A DNA stretch of 64,000 nt, taken from NCBI GenBank assembly GCA_032622095.1, contig CP136069.1:8324036-8388035 (forward strand), written 5' to 3'. Source of the DNA: Siphonodentalium dalli (lineage: Eukaryota > Mollusca > Scaphopoda > Gadilida > Siphonodentaliidae). A program made the position numbers and the translations under genes. How positions within the stretch are numbered: position 1 is the stretch's first letter; the number at the start of each line of letters is the position of its first letter. The notes beneath the pieces are model-generated. The model worked only from the letters and a program-made list of their open reading frames with translations, did no database searches and was not told the DNA's origin. Of this stretch, positions 42,901-55,400 are shown piece after piece.

Positions 42901-45900
42901 CTCCAAGAGTACGAACCTACTATACCTCAGCTACATAAATTTTGTCAGCGACATTTTCAAAAATCACTGTAAAAGTTATTTCCATGTTCTCTGTCTGACC
43001 TATACATGTACATGTATTATGTCTTAACCCTTTACCCAACAAAACGGCCAAAACCGGCCAAATAAAGCTTCAACAGCCTAAAATATCTTCGGTCTGTCTC
43101 AATAGAACCATACAAATATGGATATCATTGGAACCGGCTCCTTGACCACATTGTGATAGTTACAGTTATGCCCTGTGCCAATGCATTCTCTTATATATGC
43201 GAGTCGACCATAGGTTGCCTCTCATATATAAGAGAATGCATTGGCACAGGGCATAACTGTAACCATCACAATGTGGTCAATGAACCGGTTCCAATGATAT
43301 CCATATTTGTATGGTGTTATTGAGACAGACCAAAGATATTTTAGGCTGTTGAAGCTTTATTTGGCCGGTTTTGGCCGTTTTGTTGGGTAAAGGGTTAATG
43401 TAAATTTGGCCATGTCAATATCCATTTTTTCTTACATTCTTTAACAATTTTATAATTTTTAATGTGTTAAGCCAATGCATTCTCTTATATATGCGAGGCG
43501 ACCTATGGTCGACTCGCATATATAAGAGAATGCATTGGCACAGGGCCCTTCTGTTGGGTAAAGGGTTAAAAAATATGATGCCAGGTTTAGGGGCTAATTA
43601 TTTGATAAAGAAACTTATTATCTTAACATTCCTATAATTGAACGGGACTATTTTATTGCACTTTTATTTACAGTCGTACATAAGGGCAGTCATACTGCGA
43701 ATGTGTACAGGTTCAAGATGCAAGAGAATAGATACGTTTTCATCAGAACGGCCAGCACGCTGCAGAAGAAACCTGTGACAAATGAGCCAGAGTATATTTT
43801 CTCTCGGCACTCCATTATACGGTATATAATAGTATATATTCTCCCGGCACTCCATTATACGGTATATAATAGTATATATTCTCGGCACTCCAATATACGG
43901 TATATAATAGTATATATTCTCTCGGCACTCCATTATACAGTACTAATTCAGATCTTTTTCCATTGCTGTTCATTGTTCAGATGTTTTCAGAATATTAGCG
44001 ATGCTTATGTAGCAAATGTTGCCATTTTGAAAAATACTATGCAGGAGGGAGGTAACTCTATTAACCAGGGTACATTCAAGTGGAGGGATGTAACTCTATT
44101 AACCAGGGGTACATTCAAGTGGAGGGATGTAACTCTATTAACCAGGGGTACATTCAAGTGGAGGGAGGTAACTGTATTAACCAGGGGTACATTCAAGTGG
44201 AGGGATGTAACTCTATTAACCAGGGGTACATTCAAGTGGAGGGATGTAACTCTATTAACCAGGGGTACATTCAAGTGGAGGGATGTAACTCTATTAACCA
44301 GGGGTACATTCAAGTGGAGGGATGTAACTCTATTAACCAGGGGTACATTCAAGTGGAGGGAGGTAACTGTATTAACCAGGGGTACATTCAAGTTGAGGGA
44401 GGTAACTCTATTAACCAGGGGTACATTCAAGTTGAGGGAGACAACTCAATTAACCAGGGGTACATTCAAGTTGAGGGAGGTAACTCTATTAACTAGGGGT
44501 ACATTCAAGTGGAGGGAAGTAACTCTATTAACCAGGGGTACATTCAAGTGGAGGGAGGTAACTCTATGTACCGGGGGTACATTCAAGTGGAGGGAGGCAA
44601 CTCTATGTACCGGGGTACATTCAAGTAGAGGGAGGCAACTCTATGTACCGGGGTACATTCAAGTGGAGGGAGGCAACTCTATGTACCGGGGTACATTCAA
44701 GTGGAGGGAGGTAACTCTTTAACCAGGGGTACATTCAAGTGGAGGGAGGCAACTCTATGTACCAGGGGTATATCCAAGTGGAGGGAGTTAAGACATTTGG
44801 TTCGGGGGTGTATTAATGAAAGTATAATGTTAAATCAATCTAGCTTCATGAAAAGATGGTTATACAGGTGTTGCATGTGGTCGTAAAATAAATTTTGTCA
44901 TTTTAACTAGCCTTTCATTATGTCATCTGTTTTGGGTATTTTATATGGTGTGTGTGTTTCGGTAAATAATCACGATCAAGGCTCAAAATAATTTATAATT
45001 TTTATACTGACTCAAAATGACAGGTACCAAATGGATGGTGTTTCAAATTTTCAGATGTACTGTATGAGACAGTATTTAAATTTCCAATCTACTTATTATT
45101 CGTCAATGATGCACACATTTTATTGAGCGTCCAATCGCCACCTAGGAAAAACCCATGTTATTATTGTTTTCAAAAGTTCATAAACTTTACGTCAATTAAT
45201 AAATACACATACAATTCATAAATGACATAATTATAATCACTCTGAATTGATCTGACATTAAAAAAGAACTATTTTTACTTTCAATGTCCTATTTGGCCAG
45301 TAGTGGCTCCTTGGACAGAAGCAGATGTTAACAAATTTGCATTTGACAAAATATTCGACAGATATAGAAGTGTACTGGACATAAGCTATTTTTCGTCGGG
45401 ACAATGACCAGCCACTTATTTTGAGCTTTGATCCAGATCCTCACTGATTGTTTTGAGAAAGGAAGTACATTCACCTACAGTAATGCCCTAATTAATCGAC
45501 TCCTTAACCACAGCAGAATTATGGGTAACTTTTCAGGATTTAGTCGGAAATATGTCTTGTTGCCATTCATCGAAAAGCTCTCGACGAGAGCTTTCTGATG
45601 AATGGCAACAAGCCATATTTCCGACTAAATCCTGAAAAGTTACCCATAATATGCTGTGGTTAAGGAGTCGATTATTTAGAGCATTACTGTAGCTTATGTT
45701 GGAATTTGTAATAAAATCTCCATTTCTCGGATTTCAGTGTTATTATTAATGTGAGTTTGTGGGTAACAATTAGTAGCCTTTTACTGTAACACATAGATAT
45801 GTACTAGCTATTCATGAATTTTTGGGCACAACCAAATGGTTGATGAGTGGTTGAATTTTTATTGAAAGGGTTTTTAATGCTGCACCAGCGCAGCTCCAGT

Positions 45901-48900
45901 CATGGAAGGGATAAGTTAGATTTAACAATGTTAGATGTGTCGTGGGAGTTCGAGATAAAACCATCCATCTGGAATCACTTATAGTATTTTCACAACATTT
46001 ATGTTACATTTTTCTGCTGCACAACGGTCATTACGTCGAGAACTCGGCACACAAGGTAATGAAGTTATTTACCATTGAAGAGGTCAAAGGATCTGCTAGA
46101 CTCTTTCCTGGCTCATATGTGAAACACTACGACTCTATCGCTCTGTAACGTGCCCTCCCCTAAGAGTACGGACCACAGGGTCCTCGCTGGACCAAAATTT
46201 ACTTTTGCCAAATGAAAATATGTTTTGCCAAATTATTTAGGATTTGCCAAATGCTATCCCTGATAGTATCATTTTCTGCAACCCTAAGTCTCATATTTTG
46301 TCATATATCGATAGAAAAAGCAGTTAGTTAATAATTAATTATACTCGCATCTCGTCTGGTGTATCATAAAATAATAAGCCAATCACCGAACAAAACAATG
46401 GTAGAAGGGTTCCCTCATCCAGAAGGGCGCATCACAGGAGGATTAGCTATGTAAACACTACCACCAAACTAAATACTAGTAATCCCTCCAACCATCGGTA
46501 CTAATGCTATGAGATTAACTGTATCTTAATAGAGGTATTAACTTTTTCTAAACCTTATAAAACACAACTAATATAACTATGTTGTAAGAGTTTCCTGAAA
46601 TGAATGATATTGATTGACCAATATTTTTCAAATTTCTTGAGGAATTCAAAAGTGACTTGCCAAAACTTTTGCCAAATGAAAATATTTTTTGCCAAATGTG
46701 AATTATTTTTGCCATTGGCAAATTTGGCAGCGCGAACCCTGACGGACCATCACCATCTTAAAATAGATGATGTCATCGATCCAAATATAATGACAGAGAG
46801 TTAACAACAACACAAGGATACCCATTAAAACACAACACATTGCCCTGTGTGTTCTGCGAAAAAAGTAAACATATTAAAAATATCTCTTCGAAAATACCAA
46901 GTATGATATCAAAATAATATGTTTTGATAATTTATTACCGCTAGAGATTGGCAGAATCTAGTCAAACTTGGGTATTTTGACACAACACACTTATCACTTC
47001 AGTCAATCAGATTGCACTGTTCTATTTTAGTACCGTTCAGAATTCCGACTCGTGATCCAAGATGGCATAAGTCCAGAAGAAATGTATTTTAGTCTGATAT
47101 GATAAATAGCCTGGCAGGCCAAATAAAAAATACCATATTGTCCTGGGGTAGCTCAGAGTCGGAATACGTTTACTCTATGGGAGGTGTAGGAAGACGACCA
47201 GTTGGTCATACCACCTCCCTGTGATATATACCATATTTTATTGATTTTGTACACTTTATTGTTATGTTGGTTATATATTACTAAATAAATTATTATCTAT
47301 CTATCTATCCATATCGGACTATATTGACGATGGCCAAACCAGAGCGGTGGCAAGGTTTATAGTCCGAGAACCAGTCAAAGGATCTGCTTCAACTCGTCTT
47401 ATATATCTTTGTTTTTATGTGTAACCAATCAGGTAAGTGGGTGTCAGACCAGGTAACACGAGTTCCAGGGTAAGCAACACCAAACCTAGCACACCAGAAT
47501 GACAGAACAAAAGTCAAAGTGAAGCACTGGCAGGTAGACCATAAATGGCCTATTTGTTAGTCAACATAGGTTTTAGTAAGAAAGAAAAACGCCTCAAACA
47601 TATTCGTCATTTTACCCACATAATATTGGCAGAGCAAAAATGTAATGGATGTCAAGAACAAGAGGAGAGTGTCTGCAAAGTATATGAAAGAAAGGGGATA
47701 TATTAGGGTCAGGGTCCCAATCACATGCAGACACTGTGTTCCTCGTGTTCTTGGCATAAAATTTTGAGTCGGAGAGCAAAGTCACGGAGCGGCTGGAAAT
47801 ATTTTGAAAAGTAATTAAGAACGTACAGATCGAAAGAGGGTAATTAAAATCAAAGATACCTAAGAATTTGTAATTTAAGGAAAAAGGTAAAACTTTAAAA
47901 TTTTAGAAGACCAAAGAGGTAAAGTTTTTGAAAAGTCAAAAGAAAGATACAACCAATAGGATCTTCCTCAGTTGCAAGTCGCTAACCTGTGCCATATTAA
48001 GCATATGAACACAAAACTTTTCGGCCTTTACTCGAAGGATCTGCTTCAACTTGTCTTATATATCTTTCTTATCTTTTTTTCAGAGAATGTGATTCGGATA
48101 CTGAACTTAAAGGATCCGCTTCAACTAGTCTTAAAAAATCTATAATTGGACATTCAAACACGCGAAATATGATCGGGAACTCTCAGGCATCGAGTGGTGC
48201 GAATGCTTTCAACAGTGGCGTGTCTTCTCAGAACATGGGATTAAATTCAGACGGTTCGTTAAGTGATATTCTGTTGGGAGGGAAGGCTAATTCCTCTTGG
48301 GATTCACTTCTCGATAACGCAGGGATGAATAACGCGGCTGGATCGTCGTGGGGAAGCATCGGGCCGATAAACTTGCAACAAAATTCACAAGTTCAAGGTC
48401 AAAATCATTCTCAGAATATTGTGCCATGTAGTTCGAAACGGATGCGGCCACTAAGTGGTCCACAACAGACCCGTAACATTCCATTTGATAAATCAAAATC
48501 GGCCGGGAATTCACCGAGGATTGACGGCTTTCAGCTGCCAATGCAGCAGTCTGGATTAAGTAATAAGAAAGGAATGCCCAGTATGAGTGGTGTCCAGATC
48601 GCGCAGCAGATACGCAGTCCGTTCGAGTTCCAGCAATTGAGGTCTCTCTCACCATCATTGTCACAAGGTAATAATTTAACCCATTCTTGACTGAATGGAT
48701 TCTCCCACTCAGTTATAAAAGTATACATTGGAAGGGTCTATTAACCCTTTGAGTGCCAGGTCCGATTTTTATCAACCCATATACTCTGTGCCAATGCATT
48801 CTCTTATATATGCGAGTTGACCATAGGTCGCCTCGCATATATAAGAGAATGCATTGGCCTAACAATTTTTCATCATTTGTTATTATTTTGTACAATTTTT

Positions 48901-49423
48901 TTTAGGGCCGATTTTACAGACTGTAAATTAGGGCCGATGAGATCGGCCCCTGGCACTGAAAGGGTTAATCATATAGAGGGGTTTTCTGGAAAAATAAGAA
49001 GATGACAGATCATACACGTAGAGAAGGAGTCCTATTTAGTGGAGCCCAGTGGTTAGCGTGTCGGACTTGTATTCGCTGTAAACACATCGATATGGGTTCG
49101 CAGCGTGCCACCGGTCATTGAGTCTCGACTCACAGCAGTGGCTTGGCCACTTTGAGCGACGTGCAATTGTCAGATTGCTCGCTGTTTCAAAACCTGCTCC
49201 AAGTTGTGATCCTTGAGCAAGGTCGCTCGTTCTGTGTCGGTTTTGCATCACTCATGCGTTAAACGAGTCAGCTTGTCATACTGATGAGTATCAGAGCATG
49301 TATCTGATCAAACTAGAGCAGCGCCTGGAATGGCTGCAGCCGGTTCATTGGTTGGCTTGTACAAATAACTGGTGTAATATTGTACCAAGCGTGTTAGAGC
49401 GAGTAATCTCTATATAAAACTGG

Positions 49424-49455
<32 letters not shown>

Positions 49456-52400
49456 TATTGGAGGGGATTGTTCAGATAATAAGTTCAATAAACGCCCCAG
49501 GGGGTGAATTTAGTGACGCTATTCCGCATTGAAACATTGTTTTAGTTATCATTTTTCCTTCTGTTCAGTTTCTATATCCCCTAATTTGCAGAAGATAAAA
49601 TGCAAAACGAGGTGACTAATTGGTGAACATCAACTTCAACTGGGAAACTTCAATCTGATTCTAGGTCTCCCATAGCAGTTGAGGCCTCAGCAGAATGAGA
49701 CTCCCTGAAGGTAAATTTGGTGATGCTAGCCCGGCATAATTGATATCGTCACTAAGTTTACCCCCTGGGAACCTCATTCTGCAAATGACAGACATGCTAT
49801 TTCCAGGCTTTTTAACACTATGAAATGGATAGCAACATGTTATAGGAAATATTAAATTGTATAAGACTCCTTAACCACAGCAGAATTATGGGTAACTTTC
49901 AGGATTTAGTCAGAAATATGGCTTGTTGCCATTTATAGGAAAGCTCTTGGGGAGAGCTTTCCGATGAATGGCAACAAGCCATATTTCCGACAAAATCCTG
50001 AAAAGTTAACCATAATAACTCTGCTGTGGTTAAGGAGTCGTTTACTTAGGCCATTACTGTACATAATTCACTGGGGTTCATGCAGGGACCAGTCTAGAGG
50101 GCCAGGTGGGAAACATGCTCACTATTAAAGGGACATAAGGTAATCGCAGTGAATAAATTAGAAAAATCAAAATGGTTTGAAAATCCAATTACTCATAATA
50201 GCAACCACAAGGGTGTTTATACCTTAGGCAGGTGAATGATAGCAGCCACCAAGGGTGTTTATACCTTAGGCAGGTGAATGATAGCAGCCACCAAGGGTGT
50301 TTATACCTTAGGCAGGTGAATGATAGCAACCACCAAGGGTGTTTATACCTTAGGCAGGTGAATGATAGCAACCGCCAAGGGTGTTTATACCTTAGGCAGG
50401 TGAATGATAGAAACCACCAAGGGTGTTTATACCTTAGGCAGGTGAATGACATCATATATGTTTTTCTATATCCATCAGTGTTTTTTTTAGATCGCGGGTA
50501 TGGATTTTGGAGAAATTATGACGTGACTTCCGGTTAGCAACAGTGTGGGGATTGCAAAAAACGCGGAATTGGGAATGAAGCATCGCGATGAAAGTAAATA
50601 ATTCACAACTTAGAAGAATTCACATGTGATTTAGGTCTATTAATTTCAATTAGAGAAAATTCTTTGGTTAGCTTAATGAAAACGAAAAATGAAAGACATC
50701 ATGACACGGTTTCTGACGTCATTTTTAGCTCAACTTTACTTTGTAAAGTTTGAGCTATTGCCATGGCTTGGTATCCGTCGTGCGTGTGTGTGTGTGTGTG
50801 CGTGATTCGTCAACAATTTCCTTTAGCACTGGCTACAGTTCGTACCTTTGGTCCGATTATTATGATATTTGTCATGGATGTTGACATTGACATGTAGATG
50901 GGAACGAGTCATTTTGGGTCATTTGGCCGAAAAACATGGCCGCCAGCGGCCATTTTGGATTTCAAAATTCAATCCATTAGCACGGGCTACAGGCCGTACT
51001 GTTTGTCTTATTGTCATGAAATTTGTCATGGATGTTAATATTGACATGTAGATGGGAACGAGTAATTTTGGGGTCATTCGGTCGAAAAACATGGCCGCCG
51101 GCAGCCATCTTAGATTTTACTCTTTGTATGACTAAATTCTTTAGCACGGGCTACAGGTCGTACTTTTAGTCTGATCATCACAAAATTTGTCAAGAATGTT
51201 AATAATGACATGTAGATGGGAACGAGTCATTTTGGGGTCATTCGGCCAAAAAACATGGCCGCCAGCAGCCATCTTGGATTTTACTCTTTGTATGACTAAA
51301 TCCTTTAGCACGGGCTACAGGTCGTACCTTTAGTCTGATCATCATAAAATTTGTCACGGCTGTTGAAATTGGAATGTAGATGGGAACGGGTAATTTTGAG
51401 GTCATTCGGCCAAAAAACATGGTCGCCAGCAGCCATCTTGGATTTTACTCTTTGTATGACTAAATCCTTTAGCACGGGCTACAGGTCCTACTTTTAGTCT
51501 GATCATCATAAAATTTGTCAAGAATGTTACTAATGACATGTAGATGGGAACGAGTCATCTTGGGGTCATTCAGCCAAAAAACATGGCCGCCAGCAGCCAT
51601 CTTGGATTTTACTCTTTGTATGACTAAATTCTTTAGCATGGGCTACAGGTCGTACCTTTAGTCTGATCATCATAAAATTTGTCATGGCTGTTGAAATTGG
51701 AATGTAGATGGGAACGAGTCATTTTGGGGTCATTTGGACAAAAAACATGGCCGCCAGCGGCCATCTTGGATTTCAAAATTTAATCCATTAGCACGGGCCA
51801 CAGGTCGTACTGTTCGTCTGATCATCATGAAATTTGTCATGGATGATAATATTGACATGTAGATGGGAACGAGTAATTTTGGGGTCATTCGACCAAAAAA
51901 CATGGCCACCAGCAGCCATCTTGGATTTTACACTTTGTATGACTAAATTCTTTAGCACGGGCTGCAGGTCGTATCTTTTGTCTGATCATCATAAAATTTG
52001 TCATGGATGTTAACAATGACATGTAGATAGGAACGAGTAATTTTGGGGTCATTCGGCCAAAAAACATGGTCGCCAGCAGCCATCTTGGATTTTACTCTTT
52101 GTATGACTAAATCCTTTATCACGGGCTACAGGTTGTACCTTTATTCTGATCATCATAAAATTTGTCATGGCTGTTGAAATTGTAATGTAGATGGGAACGA
52201 GTCATTTTGGGGTCATTTGGACAAAAAACATGGCCGCCAGCGGCCATCTTGGATTTCAAAATTTAATCCATTAGCATGGGCCACAGGTTGTACTGTTCGT
52301 CTGATCATCATGAAATTTGTCATGGATGTTAATATTGACATGTAGAAGGGAACGAGTAATTTTGGGGTCATTTGGCCAAAAAACATGGCCGCCAGCAGCC

Positions 52401-55400
52401 ATCTTGGATTTTACTCTTTGTATGACTAAATTCTTTAGCATGGGCTACAGGTCATACCTTTAGTCTGATCGTCATTAAATTTGTCATGGATGTTAACGAT
52501 GATATGTAGATGGGAACGACTCATTTTGGGGTTGTTCAGCCGAAAACATGGCCACCAGCAGCCATCTTGGATTTTACTTTTCTCTTCATGTCTATAAACT
52601 AGTATTAGACATTCAACTTTCCACATTCCTAATCGCTCCATTGACTGTAATACATTAAATTATTCCCTTTCCAAGTTGAGCTACAGTGTCATTGACACTT
52701 TCATTTATTTGTGGGCCAGAATCCAGACAAGATTGCACAATCCACGACACATCTTGTCAAGTTGGCATGTCATCTCTGTCGCGATCACTACGTGATGTTA
52801 CATAAATTATTCTTAGTGCTATGTCGCCGATAAAAGGCATAATCATAATTATTCATTGTTCTTCCACTGTTGCAGCACTTGGCCATAGTAACTGGAACAG
52901 ACCACAAACAATCGGTGAGATCGGCGCCGTTACAAGCTCCGTCAGTGGTTCTAAAGGGGGTGCCGATTCGAGTAACAGAATCACGTCAACGTTACCAAAG
53001 CCTCCAAAAGGAATGAACAACTTTTCGTTCCCGGTTCCAAATGACTTACCCGGCGCGGATAAAAAATCTGCTCCAAAGGTCAGTCAATGGCTGGCTACAA
53101 ACGCAGCGTACGAACAGATGATAGTAGAAAAAAGGGGAAAACACTCCCAAAGTGATAAAATGAATTCTCCCATGGACCGTGTGCATCAGTCTCCTCAGTC
53201 GAGCATCTTATTAAGCCCGTCGGAGAAGCCGCAGAGTACCTCAAGTGAAGACGATTCCGTTTTCAAATCAGACTCTACGTCGAAGATGGACATCATTCCT
53301 ACCAGGAAGAAGTCGGATAACGCGATTTTGAAAAAGTTGTTGACGTCTGATGTTTCTGACGGGGAGGAAGATATGGACGATCGGGAAGCAGAAATGGATC
53401 GTTTCAGTACCGTGTCGTCTGCTAGTGAAATGGAGCGGAACGAAGCGGAACCAAAACGGCCCAATAACATTCTTCTTAAGGTAGGGATAACAGCACTATC
53501 AATTAAAGTGATGTGAAACACTCAGATAGGGTGATTAGATAATAATTAGATTCCTGAGGGCAGACAACAAGGTCACAGTGTTAGCATTCTACATGTATAC
53601 AGTAATGCTCTAATTAATCGACCTCTTAACCACAGCATAATTATGGGTAACTTTTCAGGATTTATTCGGAAATATGGCTTGTTGCCATTCATCGGAAAGC
53701 TCTCCCCGAGATCTTTCCGATGAATGGCAACAAGCCATATTTCCGACTAAATCCTTAAAAAGTTACCCATAATTCTGCTGTAGTTAAAGAGTCGATTACT
53801 TAGGGCATTACTGTACAAATGTATAGTAATCTCGCTCAAAGTAGTTATTTTTACAAATATATCGAAATTGACAACACGCAATGTTTATAAGGCCAAAAAA
53901 AAAAAGTGTTTTGGTTCTCGGGCAATTTTTTTTTCAAATCAATGAGGGAGGGAGGATTTTATTTTTATTTTTTATTTTTTTCTGTGCGTAGTAAGCATGG
54001 ACAAAGATACCTTCCTCTGTCTAGTAATAACCAGAAATGTAGAGGGAACTGTTATGCATATAAACTCATTTAGTCTTATATAAAAATGACATTGTACTGC
54101 CAGTGTATGACTGGGATTACCTAACATTATATAATGCCCCTGACATTAACTACTGTTATTGTTGTCTAAACACTGATACCTCCCCATTCTAATATGTGAT
54201 CCTGAATTTAGTCCTGTGCCTTTCAATTGTATAAAGTTACAATTAGTGTAAGTTGTTCACATTGACTAATTGTAAGAAGAGCATGAGGATCAGCTAATCA
54301 TTTTCTTAATTGTAGTCATCTACTTCATGTTGTAAGCCTGCAAGTCACTTTTTAACACATTACATGTTAGAGCCTAATGCACACTAATATTCAACACATA
54401 TCTACTATGGACATGTTGATTAAAAAAAAAAATTAAAAAAAACATTTGTTTTGTTTTTTTCAAAAAAATTTTGTCATAACATCAGGCATTGCAATAAAAA
54501 GGCCTAATGCGGCCCTTTTTATTCAATGCGGCGGGGCCTGAGAACCAAATCCTTTCTTTTTTTTGGCCTAATTGCTGTATATTTATTAAATGCAGTCACT
54601 CTATATGGCGAATTGGTTTTCGTTAGATTATTGCTGATTGTTGCATCCCAAATCAAGATGTACTGTATACACCTGTCAGTAAGCCCATCCCTGAGGATAA
54701 GCCCAGTCTATGTTTTTGCTCCTAAAAAATCATGGGATGTTCCTTGTAGATAAGTCCACCCCCATATTTTTAAATTAGATGGTTATTATACATGGATGTC
54801 TAGTTAACTCTGAATGAAGATGACAAAAATTCATGCACAAAAACTTCTCCCTGTCACAAAAATAGGGCGAGGTGGGCACTCAATAGGGCAAAGTGACTTC
54901 TCCCTGTCACAAAAATAGGGCGAAGTGGGCGCTCAATAGGGCGAAGTGACTTCTCCCTGTCACAAAAATAGGGCGAGGTGGGCACTCAATATGGCGAAGT
55001 GACTTCTCCCTGTAACAAAAATTGGGCGAGGTGGGCGCTCAATAGGGTGAAGTGACTTCTCCCTGATAGGGCGAGGTGGGCGCTCAATAGGGGGAAGTGA
55101 CTTCTGCCTGTCACAAAAATAATAGAACCGCTTATGAATACCAAAAAAAAAGCATAAACAATGCTTATGAGTACGAAAAAAATTGCTAAATGAAACAAAA
55201 TCTTGAATATTCTCACCCATTAAAAGTGCATAAGCTGGGTACAGATATTAACATGTTATACAAATGAATTTTCTTTCAAAGTTGTTCTGGCCTTTACAAA
55301 CTTTAACAAAGGAGTAATGAACTGACACATGGTAAGGTGTATGAGTTTTCATCTTCAGGTGTGATAATCCCAAAATCACAAGTCACTGTACACACATTAC

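Noticed and set aside
43703-44722. 339-codon frame from E9 through the 39-bp array
   Set aside because: Only the first ~40 codons are real E9. E9 joins E10 in phase at the 43822 donor, and the rest is intronic repeat.
45942-46148. Extra NCOA exon between E9 and E10
   Set aside because: No good acceptor, no family similarity, and E9-E10 already join in phase to continue as SRHSIIRECDSD.
48084-48667. LxxLL boxes in E10 (DILLGG, DSLLDN)
   Set aside because: They lack a leucine three residues before the LL pair.
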